A stretch of 24,693 nt of DNA from CAYFWF01 sp964346815 (GTDB taxonomy: Bacteria; Acidobacteriota; Aminicenantia; Aminicenantales; Aminicenantaceae): contig CAYFWF010000013.1 of assembly GCA_964346815.1 (NCBI GenBank), positions 1 to 24,693 on the forward strand, written 5' to 3'. The position numbers were made by a program, and so were the translations under genes. Below are positions 8,483 to 16,654 of the stretch, piece after piece. The notes beneath the pieces were generated by a model. The model was not told the DNA's origin, ran no database searches, and saw only the letters and a program-made list of their open reading frames with translations. The first letter of the stretch is position 1; every line of letters begins with the position of its first letter.

Positions 8483-9285
8483 TCCTCGGTTGCTTTCTTT
8501 AGAATTCCCCTCTTTGAATCCCGGATGAAACGGAGGATTTCTTCCCTGTCTTCACTCACCGGGAATTCTCTTTCGATCCGTTCGACAGCCTGGGTGGTAT
8601 TCAAATCGGAATAAAAGATGATTTTGAACATATCCTTCAAGGTTTTAATTCTTTCCCTTGAAAATCCCTTTCTCCGCAGACCAACGGAATTCAAGCCATA
8701 GAGAAGAGGTGGCCTCGATCCAGCTACTCGGGAATAGGGAAGGACATCCTGAGTGATGACGGAATACCCTCCGATATAAGCATACTTGCCGATTCGGCAG
8801 TATTGATGGATACCGCTGCAAGCGCCGACTGTGGAAAAATCCTCTATGGTGACATGTCCGCCTGGAGTTGCCCCATGCAGAAAAATGGTTTGATCGCCTA
8901 CAATGCAGTCATGAGCGACATGAGAATAGGCCATAAAATAGTTATCGTTTCCGATGACCGTTTCCCTCCTTCCCTTTACGGTCCCCCGATGAACGGTCAT
9001 GAACTCACGGAAGATGTTATTATTCCCGATTTTGACAGAGGTCTCTTCTCCTGCATAGGTGACATCCTGCGCCTCTGTTCCTATCGAGGAAAACGGCGAA
9101 AACCGGCAGTTTGTCCCTATCTCTGTCTTTCCGACGACATAAACATGGGCTTCCAGAACGGTATTTTTTTTGATGAAAACATTTTCCCCGATAAAAGAAT
9201 ATGGTCCTATCTGGACTCCCGATTCCAGTCGGGCATGAGGATGGACGATGGCTCTAGGATGAATCGACAGGTCCCTCTCACCCAT
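8461..9285 (-). CDS. lpxA: UDP-N-acetylglucosamine acyltransferase LpxA
   Basis: Encodes 274 residues. LpxA transfers a 3-hydroxyacyl chain from acyl carrier protein to UDP-GlcNAc (or its 3-amino form), the first step of lipid A synthesis in the cytoplasm. It is a left-handed parallel beta-helix of hexapeptide repeats with a C-terminal helical part. Numbering matches E. coli LpxA up to about residue 185: catalytic H125 (SHVAHDC), plus H122, H144 and H160 are all present, and the chain-length ruler position is Gly173 as in the C14-selective E. coli enzyme. Lys76 of E. coli is replaced by Thr (QDVTYAGE). The gene overlaps fabZ by 8 nt (ATGGGTGA) and lpxI by 22 nt. Confidence 0.95.
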   Translation of the reverse strand: MGERDLSIHPRAIVHPHARLESGVQIGPYSFIGENVFIKKNTVLEAHVYVVGKTEIGTNCRFSPFSSIGTEAQDVTYAGEETSVKIGNNNIFREFMTVHRGTVKGRRETVIGNDNYFMAYSHVAHDCIVGDQTIFLHGATPGGHVTIEDFSTVGACSGIHQYCRIGKYAYIGGYSVITQDVLPYSRVAGSRPPLLYGLNSVGLRRKGFSRERIKTLKDMFKIIFYSDLNTTQAVERIEREFPVSEDREEILRFIRDSKRGILKKATEEWKEDLA

Positions 9286-9724
9286 TCAGTTCCTCGAGAT
9301 TAGTGAGAAAAGCCATGATATCACCTTCAGCGACCGTTTCTTCTTCCACCGATGCCTTTCCCCTCATGTGAAAGAATCGGCTTTTAATTTTGATCAGTTC
9401 CAGCTCTAATCTCAATTGGTCACCCGGGACAACGGGCTTCCTGAACTTCATGTTATCGATCTTGCTGAAGAAAACCAACTTGTCTTCAGGATCGGGAATG
9501 GAATGAAAAAGAAGGACACCGCCGGCCTGTGCCATAGCTTCCACCACTAACACTCCAGGCATAACTTTATATTCGGGGAAATGCCCTTGAAAAAACGGCT
9601 CATTGAATGTGACGTTCTTTATGGCTACGATGGACTTCCCCTTCTCGAGTGTGAGGACTCTGTCTACCAATAAAAAAGGATAACGATGGGGGAGTATGCG
9701 CAGAATCTTTTCTATCTTGAGCAA
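9278..9724 (-). CDS. fabZ: 3-hydroxyacyl-ACP dehydratase FabZ (TTG start)
   Basis: Encodes 148 residues, a hot-dog-fold enzyme that removes water from 3-hydroxyacyl-ACP in type II fatty acid synthesis. It draws on the same 3-hydroxyacyl-ACP pool as LpxA, which explains the linkage. The family opening LPHRYPFLLVDR (residues 11-22) is intact, as are catalytic His48 (GHFP) and Glu62 (PGVLVVEAMAQ). The initiation codon is TTG (9724-9722): no in-frame ATG exists before residue 55, and starting here gives the normal family N-terminus. No strong ribosome-binding site is visible. The start is only 6 nt after the skp stop, so translation is probably coupled. Confidence 0.95.
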   Translation of the reverse strand: MLKIEKILRILPHRYPFLLVDRVLTLEKGKSIVAIKNVTFNEPFFQGHFPEYKVMPGVLVVEAMAQAGGVLLFHSIPDPEDKLVFFSKIDNMKFRKPVVPGDQLRLELELIKIKSRFFHMRGKASVEEETVAEGDIMAFLTNLEELNG

Positions 9725-9730
9725 CTTCGC

Positions 9731-10267
9731 TTAATAGGAACCCTTCGAGGCATCATATCTCTGAATGACTTCTTGGGTCAGATCCACAGCAGGGTTGAAA
9801 TAAATAATTCCGCTCGATCCTATGTCGAAAATGATGTCCAGATTCTTCTCTTTTCCGATTTCAGCGATGATCGGTTGCAGTTCACTCTGGAGCCTATTGA
9901 AAAGCCTCTGCGTGAGTTCATTCAGTTCCCTGCGGGAATCCTCCACGAACCGCGCTCTCTCTGTCCTCTTTTTGTCTATATCTGAAACCAAATTACTCGC
10001 CGCTTCCTGGGTCAGGGTGAGCCTTTGGGTATTGAGCTTTGTTTCCAGCTCCCTGATCTGATCGTCGAGCCTGGCTAAATCTTCCTGAATCGTTTTGTTC
10101 TTGCTTTCGATCTGTGCCGTCACTCTTTTGCCCTCTTGAGATTTTTCCAAAACTACCTGGGAATTCACCACGCCGATTTTCATAGGCTGCTGAGCGTAAC
10201 TCAAGGACACCATACCGGAAACAAAGAGAATCGTAAGGATAATTCTGCCTGTGCTTCTTCTTAACAT
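9731..10267 (-). CDS. skp: Periplasmic chaperone Skp/OmpH
   Basis: Encodes 178 residues. A signal peptide (1-25, cleavage at SYA/QQ) is followed by the Skp-type strand KIGVVNSQVVLEKS. A long charged helical region (about residues 45-130, coiled-coil hairpin arms) follows, then a C-terminal strand LDIIFDIGSSGIIYFNP that completes the trimerisation body. Skp holds unfolded beta-barrel proteins in the periplasm for BamA, encoded immediately upstream with a 41-bp gap. AAGGAGG lies about 6 nt before the ATG. Confidence 0.92.
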   Translation of the reverse strand: MLRRSTGRIILTILFVSGMVSLSYAQQPMKIGVVNSQVVLEKSQEGKRVTAQIESKNKTIQEDLARLDDQIRELETKLNTQRLTLTQEAASNLVSDIDKKRTERARFVEDSRRELNELTQRLFNRLQSELQPIIAEIGKEKNLDIIFDIGSSGIIYFNPAVDLTQEVIQRYDASKGSY

Positions 10268-10308
10268 CCTAAGCCTCCTTTTTTTGAATCGTTTATTCGT
10301 TTCTCCTG

Positions 10309-12630
10309 TTAAAATGTTGTTCCTATCGCAAAGCGAAACGCGAAATTGGAATCATCAGCGTAAACTTTTTTGTTATTATAAGAAAAAATGAGCCTGAAAG
10401 GAACACGTAAAGCCGGAACAAAGACTCTCATCTCCAGCCCTGTAGAGGTATACATATTACCCAGGCTGATTTTCTCGTCCTTGGCATAAGCATTTCCCAT
10501 GTCATGAAAGAATATGGCATATATCGGTCCACCGAGAGGGATGATGTATTCAGCATTGAAGACAAGGGATTTCTCTCCCCCTACATTGCGGCTGTATTCC
10601 TCATCCCGAGGTCCGATGGTATAGATGTCGTAACCTCTGATCGATCGTTCCCCCCCTAAGTAGAACCGTTCCCAATAAGGGAGATCCGTCTCGCCGTAGG
10701 TTTTGAGAAAAGAGTATTCCAAATGGACTCCGAATCTCTGTTCTGCAAATGTTGGCTGATAGAACGTGAATTCGAATCGGGGCTTGACGAGTTTGATATC
10801 GCCTCCCAGAGGTCCTCCAGCGAACTTACAGGATGCCAAATACAGGCTGCCCCTCGACGGAGTCAGAGGGCTGTCTATTGTGCTCTTGTAAATTGTGGGT
10901 GTGATGCTGCTCATGTTGTACCGCCGATAGGCAAAAGCGCCGTAGTAAGGGGTGTAATAAGGATTGTAGTAATAAGTCTCCTTGATGGACGGCTCCTCCA
11001 GCTTGAGTTTCTGATAGCTATAGACTAAACCCGTCCTCCAATAGCCCACGATTCTAGATCCGAACTGAAGATCGATTCCCTGGGATTTCTGGTCGAACAG
11101 TGCAGGAAAAATCGTGTAGCGGTTATAAACGGTAAAGCCCAGAGTTATCGGCAAATCAAAAACATACGGTTCAGAAAAACCGAAACTGTAGTTCTTGATT
11201 CTTTTCCCGTACTGGCCCATCAGCTCAAGAGTTTCTCCAGCCCCTAAAAAATTCACTGTCGAATAACTCAAAGCCACAAAAGTCCCTTCATAGCCGCTAT
11301 ATCCGGCTGTGAACTGGATATTGTTTCTCTGCAACTCTTTGACCCGAATTGTGACGTCAAGCTGAGTTGGATCTTCGGGATCAGGTCTGATATCGGGCTC
11401 TCCGTCCAGCTCTACCAGTCCCAGTTGATTCATCCGCAGGATGCTGTCCTTGAACAGCGCAAGGCTGAATCGACGGCCTTCAGTGACCAGCATTTCTCTA
11501 CGTATGACCTTATCTTTTGTGTAGGTGTTTCCCTTGATATTCAAGCGGTGGAGATAGACCACTTCGCCTTCGCTTATATTGAATGTCACATTGACCAATT
11601 TTCTCTTAGGATCCAAGCTTTCCACCGGCATGATTTGAGCGTACAGGTATCCTATATCGTTATAAGCCTCCCTAATATCTTCGACGGCTTTCTCTCGATA
11701 CTTCGTGCTGTAGATTTCCCCTTTCTCCAATTTGACGAGTCCACGGAGATATTTAGAGGCGATGATCTGATTTCCTTCGATGTTTACATCGCCTACGAAA
11801 TATCTGTATCCTGCGTCAACCGGGATGACGATCCTCTTCATAGTTTGTTTCTTGAAGAAGATCGTTCGCTTGGTCATATCCTCTATGCGAGGTTCTCCGA
11901 TTGTGGCCTCCATATATCCATTTTCCTGGAGTGTCTTTTTGATATTGGCAATATCCTCATCCAGCTTGTTCGGCCGAAAGGAGTCCTTTCCCAGCACCCA
12001 GGCAAGGATGCTGTGCTCTTTGTTTTCCTTTACCGCTGCCCTGAGCGTGTTTTCCCGCAACTTCGTCTTGCCTTCGAACACGATTTCTCCGACTCTTAAC
12101 TTGGGGCCTTCATCTATTTGGATAACGATGTCAATCTCATTGTTTCCTTTTTTATTCGTTTCGACTTCTACCTTCCCATCCATCAGGCCTTTCTCGACCA
12201 AAAGGTCCTCGATAGTAGCAGTAATTCTCCGTATTTTGGCCGGGCTGTAATACGAATAGGGAAGGATATAATCATCGTTCTCTTTGAGCTTTTCGACAAT
12301 GTCTCCTTCTTTGACTTTCTTCCCTGTTTCATAGCGGATTTCCTTGATAATAGGGTTTTCCTCGATGACGATCTTGATAATTTTTCCCGATGCTCCATCT
12401 TCGTTTTCTATCTTAATGTTCGAAAAGAAACCCGTTGACCATAACACCTTGAAATCTCTCTTCAGCGATTCTTCGTTGTAATACTCCCCTTCCCTCGAAG
12501 AGAGGTAGTACATTATGGTCTCTTTTGTGACCCGGTCATTTCCGATGATTTCGATCCGCTGAATCACATCTTGACCGATAAGATTCAGGGGCAAACAGGC
12601 AAAAATAAGTAAAAAAACGAGTCTTCTCAT
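10309..12630 (-). CDS. bamA: Outer-membrane protein assembly factor BamA
   Basis: Encodes 773 residues. A signal peptide (1-19) precedes five POTRA domains at roughly 20-93, 94-176, 178-270, 278-355 and 356-430, then a C-terminal 16-stranded barrel (about 432-773). The conserved barrel motif appears as SIRGYD, and the chain ends in phenylalanine, the usual outer-membrane beta signal. BamA folds and inserts beta-barrel proteins in the outer membrane. Length is close to the E. coli protein. The start has two tandem AAGGA boxes; the upstream one is 7 nt away. It probably starts the bamA-skp-fabZ-lpxA-lpxI transcript. Confidence 0.96.
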   Translation of the reverse strand: MRRLVFLLIFACLPLNLIGQDVIQRIEIIGNDRVTKETIMYYLSSREGEYYNEESLKRDFKVLWSTGFFSNIKIENEDGASGKIIKIVIEENPIIKEIRYETGKKVKEGDIVEKLKENDDYILPYSYYSPAKIRRITATIEDLLVEKGLMDGKVEVETNKKGNNEIDIVIQIDEGPKLRVGEIVFEGKTKLRENTLRAAVKENKEHSILAWVLGKDSFRPNKLDEDIANIKKTLQENGYMEATIGEPRIEDMTKRTIFFKKQTMKRIVIPVDAGYRYFVGDVNIEGNQIIASKYLRGLVKLEKGEIYSTKYREKAVEDIREAYNDIGYLYAQIMPVESLDPKRKLVNVTFNISEGEVVYLHRLNIKGNTYTKDKVIRREMLVTEGRRFSLALFKDSILRMNQLGLVELDGEPDIRPDPEDPTQLDVTIRVKELQRNNIQFTAGYSGYEGTFVALSYSTVNFLGAGETLELMGQYGKRIKNYSFGFSEPYVFDLPITLGFTVYNRYTIFPALFDQKSQGIDLQFGSRIVGYWRTGLVYSYQKLKLEEPSIKETYYYNPYYTPYYGAFAYRRYNMSSITPTIYKSTIDSPLTPSRGSLYLASCKFAGGPLGGDIKLVKPRFEFTFYQPTFAEQRFGVHLEYSFLKTYGETDLPYWERFYLGGERSIRGYDIYTIGPRDEEYSRNVGGEKSLVFNAEYIIPLGGPIYAIFFHDMGNAYAKDEKISLGNMYTSTGLEMRVFVPALRVPFRLIFSYNNKKVYADDSNFAFRFAIGTTF

Positions 12631-12694
12631 GTCCTTATCCTTATACCATATTCATATTTAAAAATAAAGGCAGCCCGGACCAACGGCAGCTCAC

Positions 12695-12720
12695 AAAGCC
12701 AGGCTCGAAGGACTGGCTTT
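12695..12720 (-). terminator. Hairpin between lolD and bamA, possible terminator
   Basis: AAAGCCAG (12695-12702) and CTGGCTTT (12713-12720) form a perfect 8-bp stem around a 10-base loop, inside the 114-bp gap. On the minus strand it follows the lolD stop by about 25 nt, with A residues before it but only a short TTT after it. This is a plausible imperfect terminator for the lysS-lolCD transcript, or an RNA processing site. No convincing bamA promoter was found downstream of it. Confidence 0.4.
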
Positions 12721-12744
12721 ATTTGTACTCCATAGAATATAACT

Positions 12745-13431
12745 TTAGAGGTGGGATAAAAGTTTCAGCTGCCCCTTCTCCATGAGATAGACTTTGTCAC
12801 AAAACTGTGCCACTTTCTCATTATGGGTAACGATGATGGAGGAAAGGCCTCTTTTCACATGAAGAGTTCTGATGAGCTCCAAGATACTCTGGCCCGTCCT
12901 CCAATCCAAGTTCCCGGTCGGCTCGTCAGCCAAGAGAAGACTCGGATCGTTGACCAAGGACCTGGCTATAGCGACCCGCTGCTGTTCTCCGCCAGAGAGT
13001 TTCCCCGGGCGAAGATGCACCTTATCCTCCAAGAAGACTTCCTTGAGTATTTGAAGGCTTCTTTCTTGAGCTTCTTTCTTCTCGGTTCCGCCAATGAGAA
13101 GGGGAAAACTCACATTTTCTGATGCTGTAAATTCGGGAAGAAGATGGTAAAACTGGAAGATGAACCCGATCTTCTTGTTCCTAATTCCGGCCCTTTCCCG
13201 TGGATTCAACGCAAAAATATCCACACCCTCCAAATAAACTTTTCCCTTGGAGGGATAATCGATGGCCGCAATTAAGTTAAGGAGTGTGGTCTTGCCCACA
13301 CCTGAAACGCCCATGATCGCAGCTATGTGTCCCAGTTCCAGCTTAAAATTCAGCTTGTCAAAAACACATAACGTGCCCTTGGGTAAGGGATATTCCTTAC
13401 TCAGCCCTTCTGCTCTGACTACATCATTCAT
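12745..13431 (-). CDS. lolD: Lipoprotein-release ABC transporter ATPase LolD
   Basis: Encodes 228 residues, the usual LolD/MacB-type length. ATP-binding motifs are complete: Walker A GVSGVGKTT (41-49), Q-loop FQFYHLLP (92-99), signature LSGGEQQ (145-151), Walker B LLLADE (165-170) and switch histidine H203. It powers extraction of lipoproteins from the inner membrane towards LolA. The assignment to Lol rather than another MacB-like exporter rests on the overlapping permease gene and the position next to bamA. The start overlaps the permease stop by 8 nt (ATGAATGA). Confidence 0.88.
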   Translation of the reverse strand: MNDVVRAEGLSKEYPLPKGTLCVFDKLNFKLELGHIAAIMGVSGVGKTTLLNLIAAIDYPSKGKVYLEGVDIFALNPRERAGIRNKKIGFIFQFYHLLPEFTASENVSFPLLIGGTEKKEAQERSLQILKEVFLEDKVHLRPGKLSGGEQQRVAIARSLVNDPSLLLADEPTGNLDWRTGQSILELIRTLHVKRGLSSIIVTHNEKVAQFCDKVYLMEKGQLKLLSHL

Positions 13432-14641
13432 ACTTCAATGCCACCACAGGATCGACCTTCGAGGCCCTATGAGAAGGAAAGAGGGTCGATAGGAAGCTGA
13501 TTAAAAGAGCAACTCCGATGATCAACACCAAATCAATAATTTTTAAACGAAACGGAACGTATGCGATATGATATATCTCCAATGGAATCTTTATGATTTC
13601 AAAGGTGTTGGCCAGCCAGTTCCAAAAAAGTCCCAGAGCCGTTCCGAGGGTCGTCCCTATAATCCCAATCAACGCTCCCTGAAAAAAGAATATTTTCCTT
13701 ATGTTCTTGGATGTGGCACCCATCGCAATCAAAATCCCTATATCCTTTGTTTTATCCATAACCATCAAAATGAGAGTGGCAACAATGTTCAAAGCGGCTA
13801 CTATAACGATCAGTGTTATGGTCAGAAAAAGAAGCTGTTTCTCCAGCTTTAGTGCGGAGAAGAGCGGTTTATTCATCTCCATCCATGTTGTGGCATAAGC
13901 ATCTTCAGGAAGGAGGTCTTTGATTCGTTCAGCAACTTCTTCAGCCCGAAAGATGTTTTGGATTCGGATCTGTATGAGACTTATCCTGTCCTCCAATCTG
14001 AAGAGTTTCTGGGCTGCATCCAGCCAAATCAAAGCCGTCGCGTTATCGAACTCATAGAGTCCGGTATGAAAGATGCCTGCCACCCTAAATTTTTTTTGTC
14101 TGGGAATCAGGGCTGTCGGAGAGAGCCGAAGGGAAGGCGTTATGACACTGATCAGATCTCCTAAACCAGCACCTAAATGATAGGCGAGATCCCGCCCAAG
14201 TAAGATGCCTTCAGGCCTGCCCTCGGAATCAGGAAGACTTCCCTGCAAATCCTGAAGCCATTCCGCGGATTTCCTTTCCAACTCGAAATCGACACCTCTG
14301 AGTATCCCCCCATGTGATTGAAAAGGGCCAGAAAAGAGGACGGTTTCATACGCAACCGGAGAGACAGCTGTCACTTCTTCTTGATTTTCTATCCTGTCAA
14401 TGAGCTGAGAATAGTCGCTCAGGCCTTCACCGAGCATATCCTGGACCATAATATGGGAAGTGGAGCCGAGAATCTTATCCTGAACATCGCTTTGGAATCC
14501 CGTGATCAAAGCGATGGCGATGATAAGGGCCATCACGCCGATGGTGATTCCCAGAATAGAAATAAAGGTGATGACCGAAATGAACGCTTGTTTTCGCTTG
14601 GCGGTCAGATACCGCTTAGCAATAAACAACTCATAATTCAT
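13424..14641 (-). CDS. lolC: LolC/LolE-type lipoprotein-release permease
   Basis: Encodes 405 residues with the LolC/E architecture: an N-terminal FIAKRYLTAKRKQAFIS segment, a first membrane helix (about 22-48), a large periplasmic domain (about 50-265), then three membrane helices (271-294, 319-340, 369-388). The loop MGATSKNIRKIF contacts the ATPase in this family, and the protein ends in a typical SHRASKVDPVVALKYE tail. Only one permease gene is present, so it may act as a homodimer, or a partner lies elsewhere. Whether to call it LolC or LolE cannot be decided from sequence. It starts 39 bp after the lysS stop with no strong ribosome-binding site. Confidence 0.85.
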   Translation of the reverse strand: MNYELFIAKRYLTAKRKQAFISVITFISILGITIGVMALIIAIALITGFQSDVQDKILGSTSHIMVQDMLGEGLSDYSQLIDRIENQEEVTAVSPVAYETVLFSGPFQSHGGILRGVDFELERKSAEWLQDLQGSLPDSEGRPEGILLGRDLAYHLGAGLGDLISVITPSLRLSPTALIPRQKKFRVAGIFHTGLYEFDNATALIWLDAAQKLFRLEDRISLIQIRIQNIFRAEEVAERIKDLLPEDAYATTWMEMNKPLFSALKLEKQLLFLTITLIVIVAALNIVATLILMVMDKTKDIGILIAMGATSKNIRKIFFFQGALIGIIGTTLGTALGLFWNWLANTFEIIKIPLEIYHIAYVPFRLKIIDLVLIIGVALLISFLSTLFPSHRASKVDPVVALKYE

Positions 14642-14680
14642 AATGATAACTCGTATCGCAAACAGACGTTATCGCACCTA

Positions 14681-16210
14681 TCATGGTTTCGGCCGGAGCA
14701 ACGGAAAAAGAATGACTTCTCTTATGGACTTTTTGTTGGCAAAAATCATCACCAGACGATCGATCCCGATCCCCTCGCCGCCTGTCGGCGGCATACCATA
14801 TTCAAGAGCCTGGATATAATCCATATCGATCATGTGGGATTCTTCATCTCCCCTCTCTCTCTCCTCGGCTTGCTGCTCAAACCTCTTTTTCTGCTCCTCA
14901 GGATCGGTCAACTCGCTGAAGGCATTGGCCAGCTCCATACCTGCCATGACAAGCTCGAATCTTTCCGCTTCCTCGGGATTGTCCCTGGAAGCTTTCGCCA
15001 GAGGGGATACTTCTTTGGGAGGATTGATCACGAATGTCGGTTGGATGAGCTGGTGTTTTACGTTCTTATCGAATATCACGTCCAAGGCTTTTCCATAGGA
15101 GAGGGATTTCTTATCTGGAACGAGCGTCGAGGCCAATTCCATGATTCCTGCTTTATCATCAAACCTGTTGGGCGCGAGACCGCTGAGTTGTCTCAAAGCA
15201 TCCATAAACTTTATCCTCTTCCAGGGTCTCTTCAAGAAAATCTTATGCTCCCCATATGTAATCTCTTCTGTTCCTAAAAGCGTTTCGCTCATGTCACAAA
15301 TGAGCTCCTCGGTCATTTCCATCATATCGTAATAATCGCTGTAAGCCTGGTACCACTCCAGCATGGTAAACTCAGGGTTGTGCTGGGAGGATATCCCTTC
15401 GTTGCGAAAATTCCGGTTGATTTCATACACTTTATCCATCCCGCCCACGATCAACCTCTTGAGATACAATTCAGGTGCTATCCTCAGATAGAGGTCCATC
15501 CCGAGGGCATTGTGATGGGTCTTGAATGGCCGGGCTAAAGCTCCTCCGGGAATCGTCTGCATCATAGGCGTTTCCACTTCTATGAATCCTCTCTCGTCGA
15601 AAAATTTTCTCATAAAGGCAATCATTGCGCTCCGGAGTCTGAAAATCTCGCTTTCTTCCGGATTCATGATCAAATCCAGATGTCTTTTCCTGTACCGAAG
15701 CTCGACATCCTGGAGACCATGCCATTTCTCGGGTAGGGGGTGCAGGCATTTTCCAAGAAGTGTGAAGGAATCGGCCAGGATGGTCAATTCTCCGGTTCTT
15801 GTCTTGAACAGAACACCTTCAACAGAAACCCAATCTCCGATATCGATGAGAGAAAAAAGATTATAGTTCTGCTCTCCGATTCTATCTTCTCGCAGGTAGG
15901 CCTGAAGCTTTTCTCTGCAATCTGCAATATGAAAAAAAGCTGCTCGTCCCATGCGGCGGATTGACATCACCCTTCCCGGCACGATCACTTTGATTTTCCG
16001 GTCTTCCAAATTCTTGGAGGAAAGCTCTGCATAAGAAGAGACCACCTCAAAAATCGAATGAGTCTTGGTGATATTATAGGGGAAAGGATCAATACCCTCC
16101 TGCACGAGTTTTTCCATTTTCTGTTCACGGACAATCTCTTGGTCGATTCTTTTCTCTTCCTGAGGTTTCTGCACGGATTCCTTTTTTTGCGCACCCCTTT
16201 TCTCAGTCAT
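14681..16210 (-). CDS. lysS: Lysyl-tRNA synthetase, class II
   Basis: Encodes 509 residues from the ATG at 16210. A longer in-frame reading (from 16282) would run deep into nusB and lacks a binding site. The chosen start has GGAAG 6 nt upstream and overlaps the nusB stop by 8 nt (ATGACTGA). A highly charged N-terminal extension (about 1-36) precedes the OB-fold anticodon-binding domain (about 72-165). The class II core follows: motif 1 around residues 205-218 (RGFIEVETPMM), motif 2 around 267-286 (RNFRNEGIS and FTMLEWYQAY) and motif 3 near the C-terminus (GGEGIGIDRLVM). It charges tRNA-Lys. The lysS-lolC-lolD neighbourhood is a recurrent arrangement in several phyla. Confidence 0.95.
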   Translation of the reverse strand: MTEKRGAQKKESVQKPQEEKRIDQEIVREQKMEKLVQEGIDPFPYNITKTHSIFEVVSSYAELSSKNLEDRKIKVIVPGRVMSIRRMGRAAFFHIADCREKLQAYLREDRIGEQNYNLFSLIDIGDWVSVEGVLFKTRTGELTILADSFTLLGKCLHPLPEKWHGLQDVELRYRKRHLDLIMNPEESEIFRLRSAMIAFMRKFFDERGFIEVETPMMQTIPGGALARPFKTHHNALGMDLYLRIAPELYLKRLIVGGMDKVYEINRNFRNEGISSQHNPEFTMLEWYQAYSDYYDMMEMTEELICDMSETLLGTEEITYGEHKIFLKRPWKRIKFMDALRQLSGLAPNRFDDKAGIMELASTLVPDKKSLSYGKALDVIFDKNVKHQLIQPTFVINPPKEVSPLAKASRDNPEEAERFELVMAGMELANAFSELTDPEEQKKRFEQQAEERERGDEESHMIDMDYIQALEYGMPPTGGEGIGIDRLVMIFANKKSIREVILFPLLRPKP

Positions 16211-16643
16211 TTTTTTCTTCCTTCGGTATTTTCTTCTCTTTTCCCAGCTTCTTGCGCACAGCGTCGAGTATGCCGTTGACAAATGTAGCGGCTTCTTCGC
16301 TGCTGTATTTTTTCGTAATTTCTATCGCCTCGTCGATGACGATGGCTGGAGCGAGTTTCTCCTCGTAGATGAGTTCATACACAGCGATGCGCAAGACATT
16401 GCGGTCTACCAGAGCCATCCGGTCTATCCGCCAGTTTTCGGAAACAGATTGGATGAGCCGGTCTATCCTATCTCTATGGGACACGATTCCCTCTACCAAC
16501 CATCGGCTGTATTCCTTTATCTCCTCTGAGGTTTTTTTCTCATGCCAGAACGATTCGAAAATGTTCTCCAGCTCTTTACCGTTGAATTCGAGTTGGAAAA
16601 GGATCTGAAGAGTGCTTTCTCGGGCTTTCCTTCTTTTCCCCAT
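16203..16643 (-). CDS. nusB: Transcription antitermination factor NusB
   Basis: Encodes 146 residues from the ATG at 16643 (MGKRRKARESTLQ), which matches the family's usual beginning. A TTG five codons earlier (16658), overlapping the ribH stop, is an alternative; neither has a clear binding site. The all-helical NusB fold is recognisable: an N-terminal RNA-contacting basic region, LVEGIVSHRDRIDRLI, DRNVLRIAVYEL and the conserved AIVIDEAIEITKKYSSEEAATFVNGILD. NusB with NusE (S10) binds boxA in rRNA leaders. The C-terminus has a lysine-rich extension (KKLGKEKKIPKEEKND). The ribH-nusB pair is conserved in many bacteria. Confidence 0.93.
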   Translation of the reverse strand: MGKRRKARESTLQILFQLEFNGKELENIFESFWHEKKTSEEIKEYSRWLVEGIVSHRDRIDRLIQSVSENWRIDRMALVDRNVLRIAVYELIYEEKLAPAIVIDEAIEITKKYSSEEAATFVNGILDAVRKKLGKEKKIPKEEKND

Positions 16644-16654
16644 AAAGGTACCGG

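Noticed and set aside
11425..12099. 224-codon plus-strand open frame opposite bamA
   Set aside because: It is antisense to the POTRA region of bamA, and its composition mirrors the bamA codons.
14318..15277. 319-codon plus-strand open frame across lolC and lysS
   Set aside because: It is antisense to two genes with complete family motifs and spans their junction, so it is a shadow.
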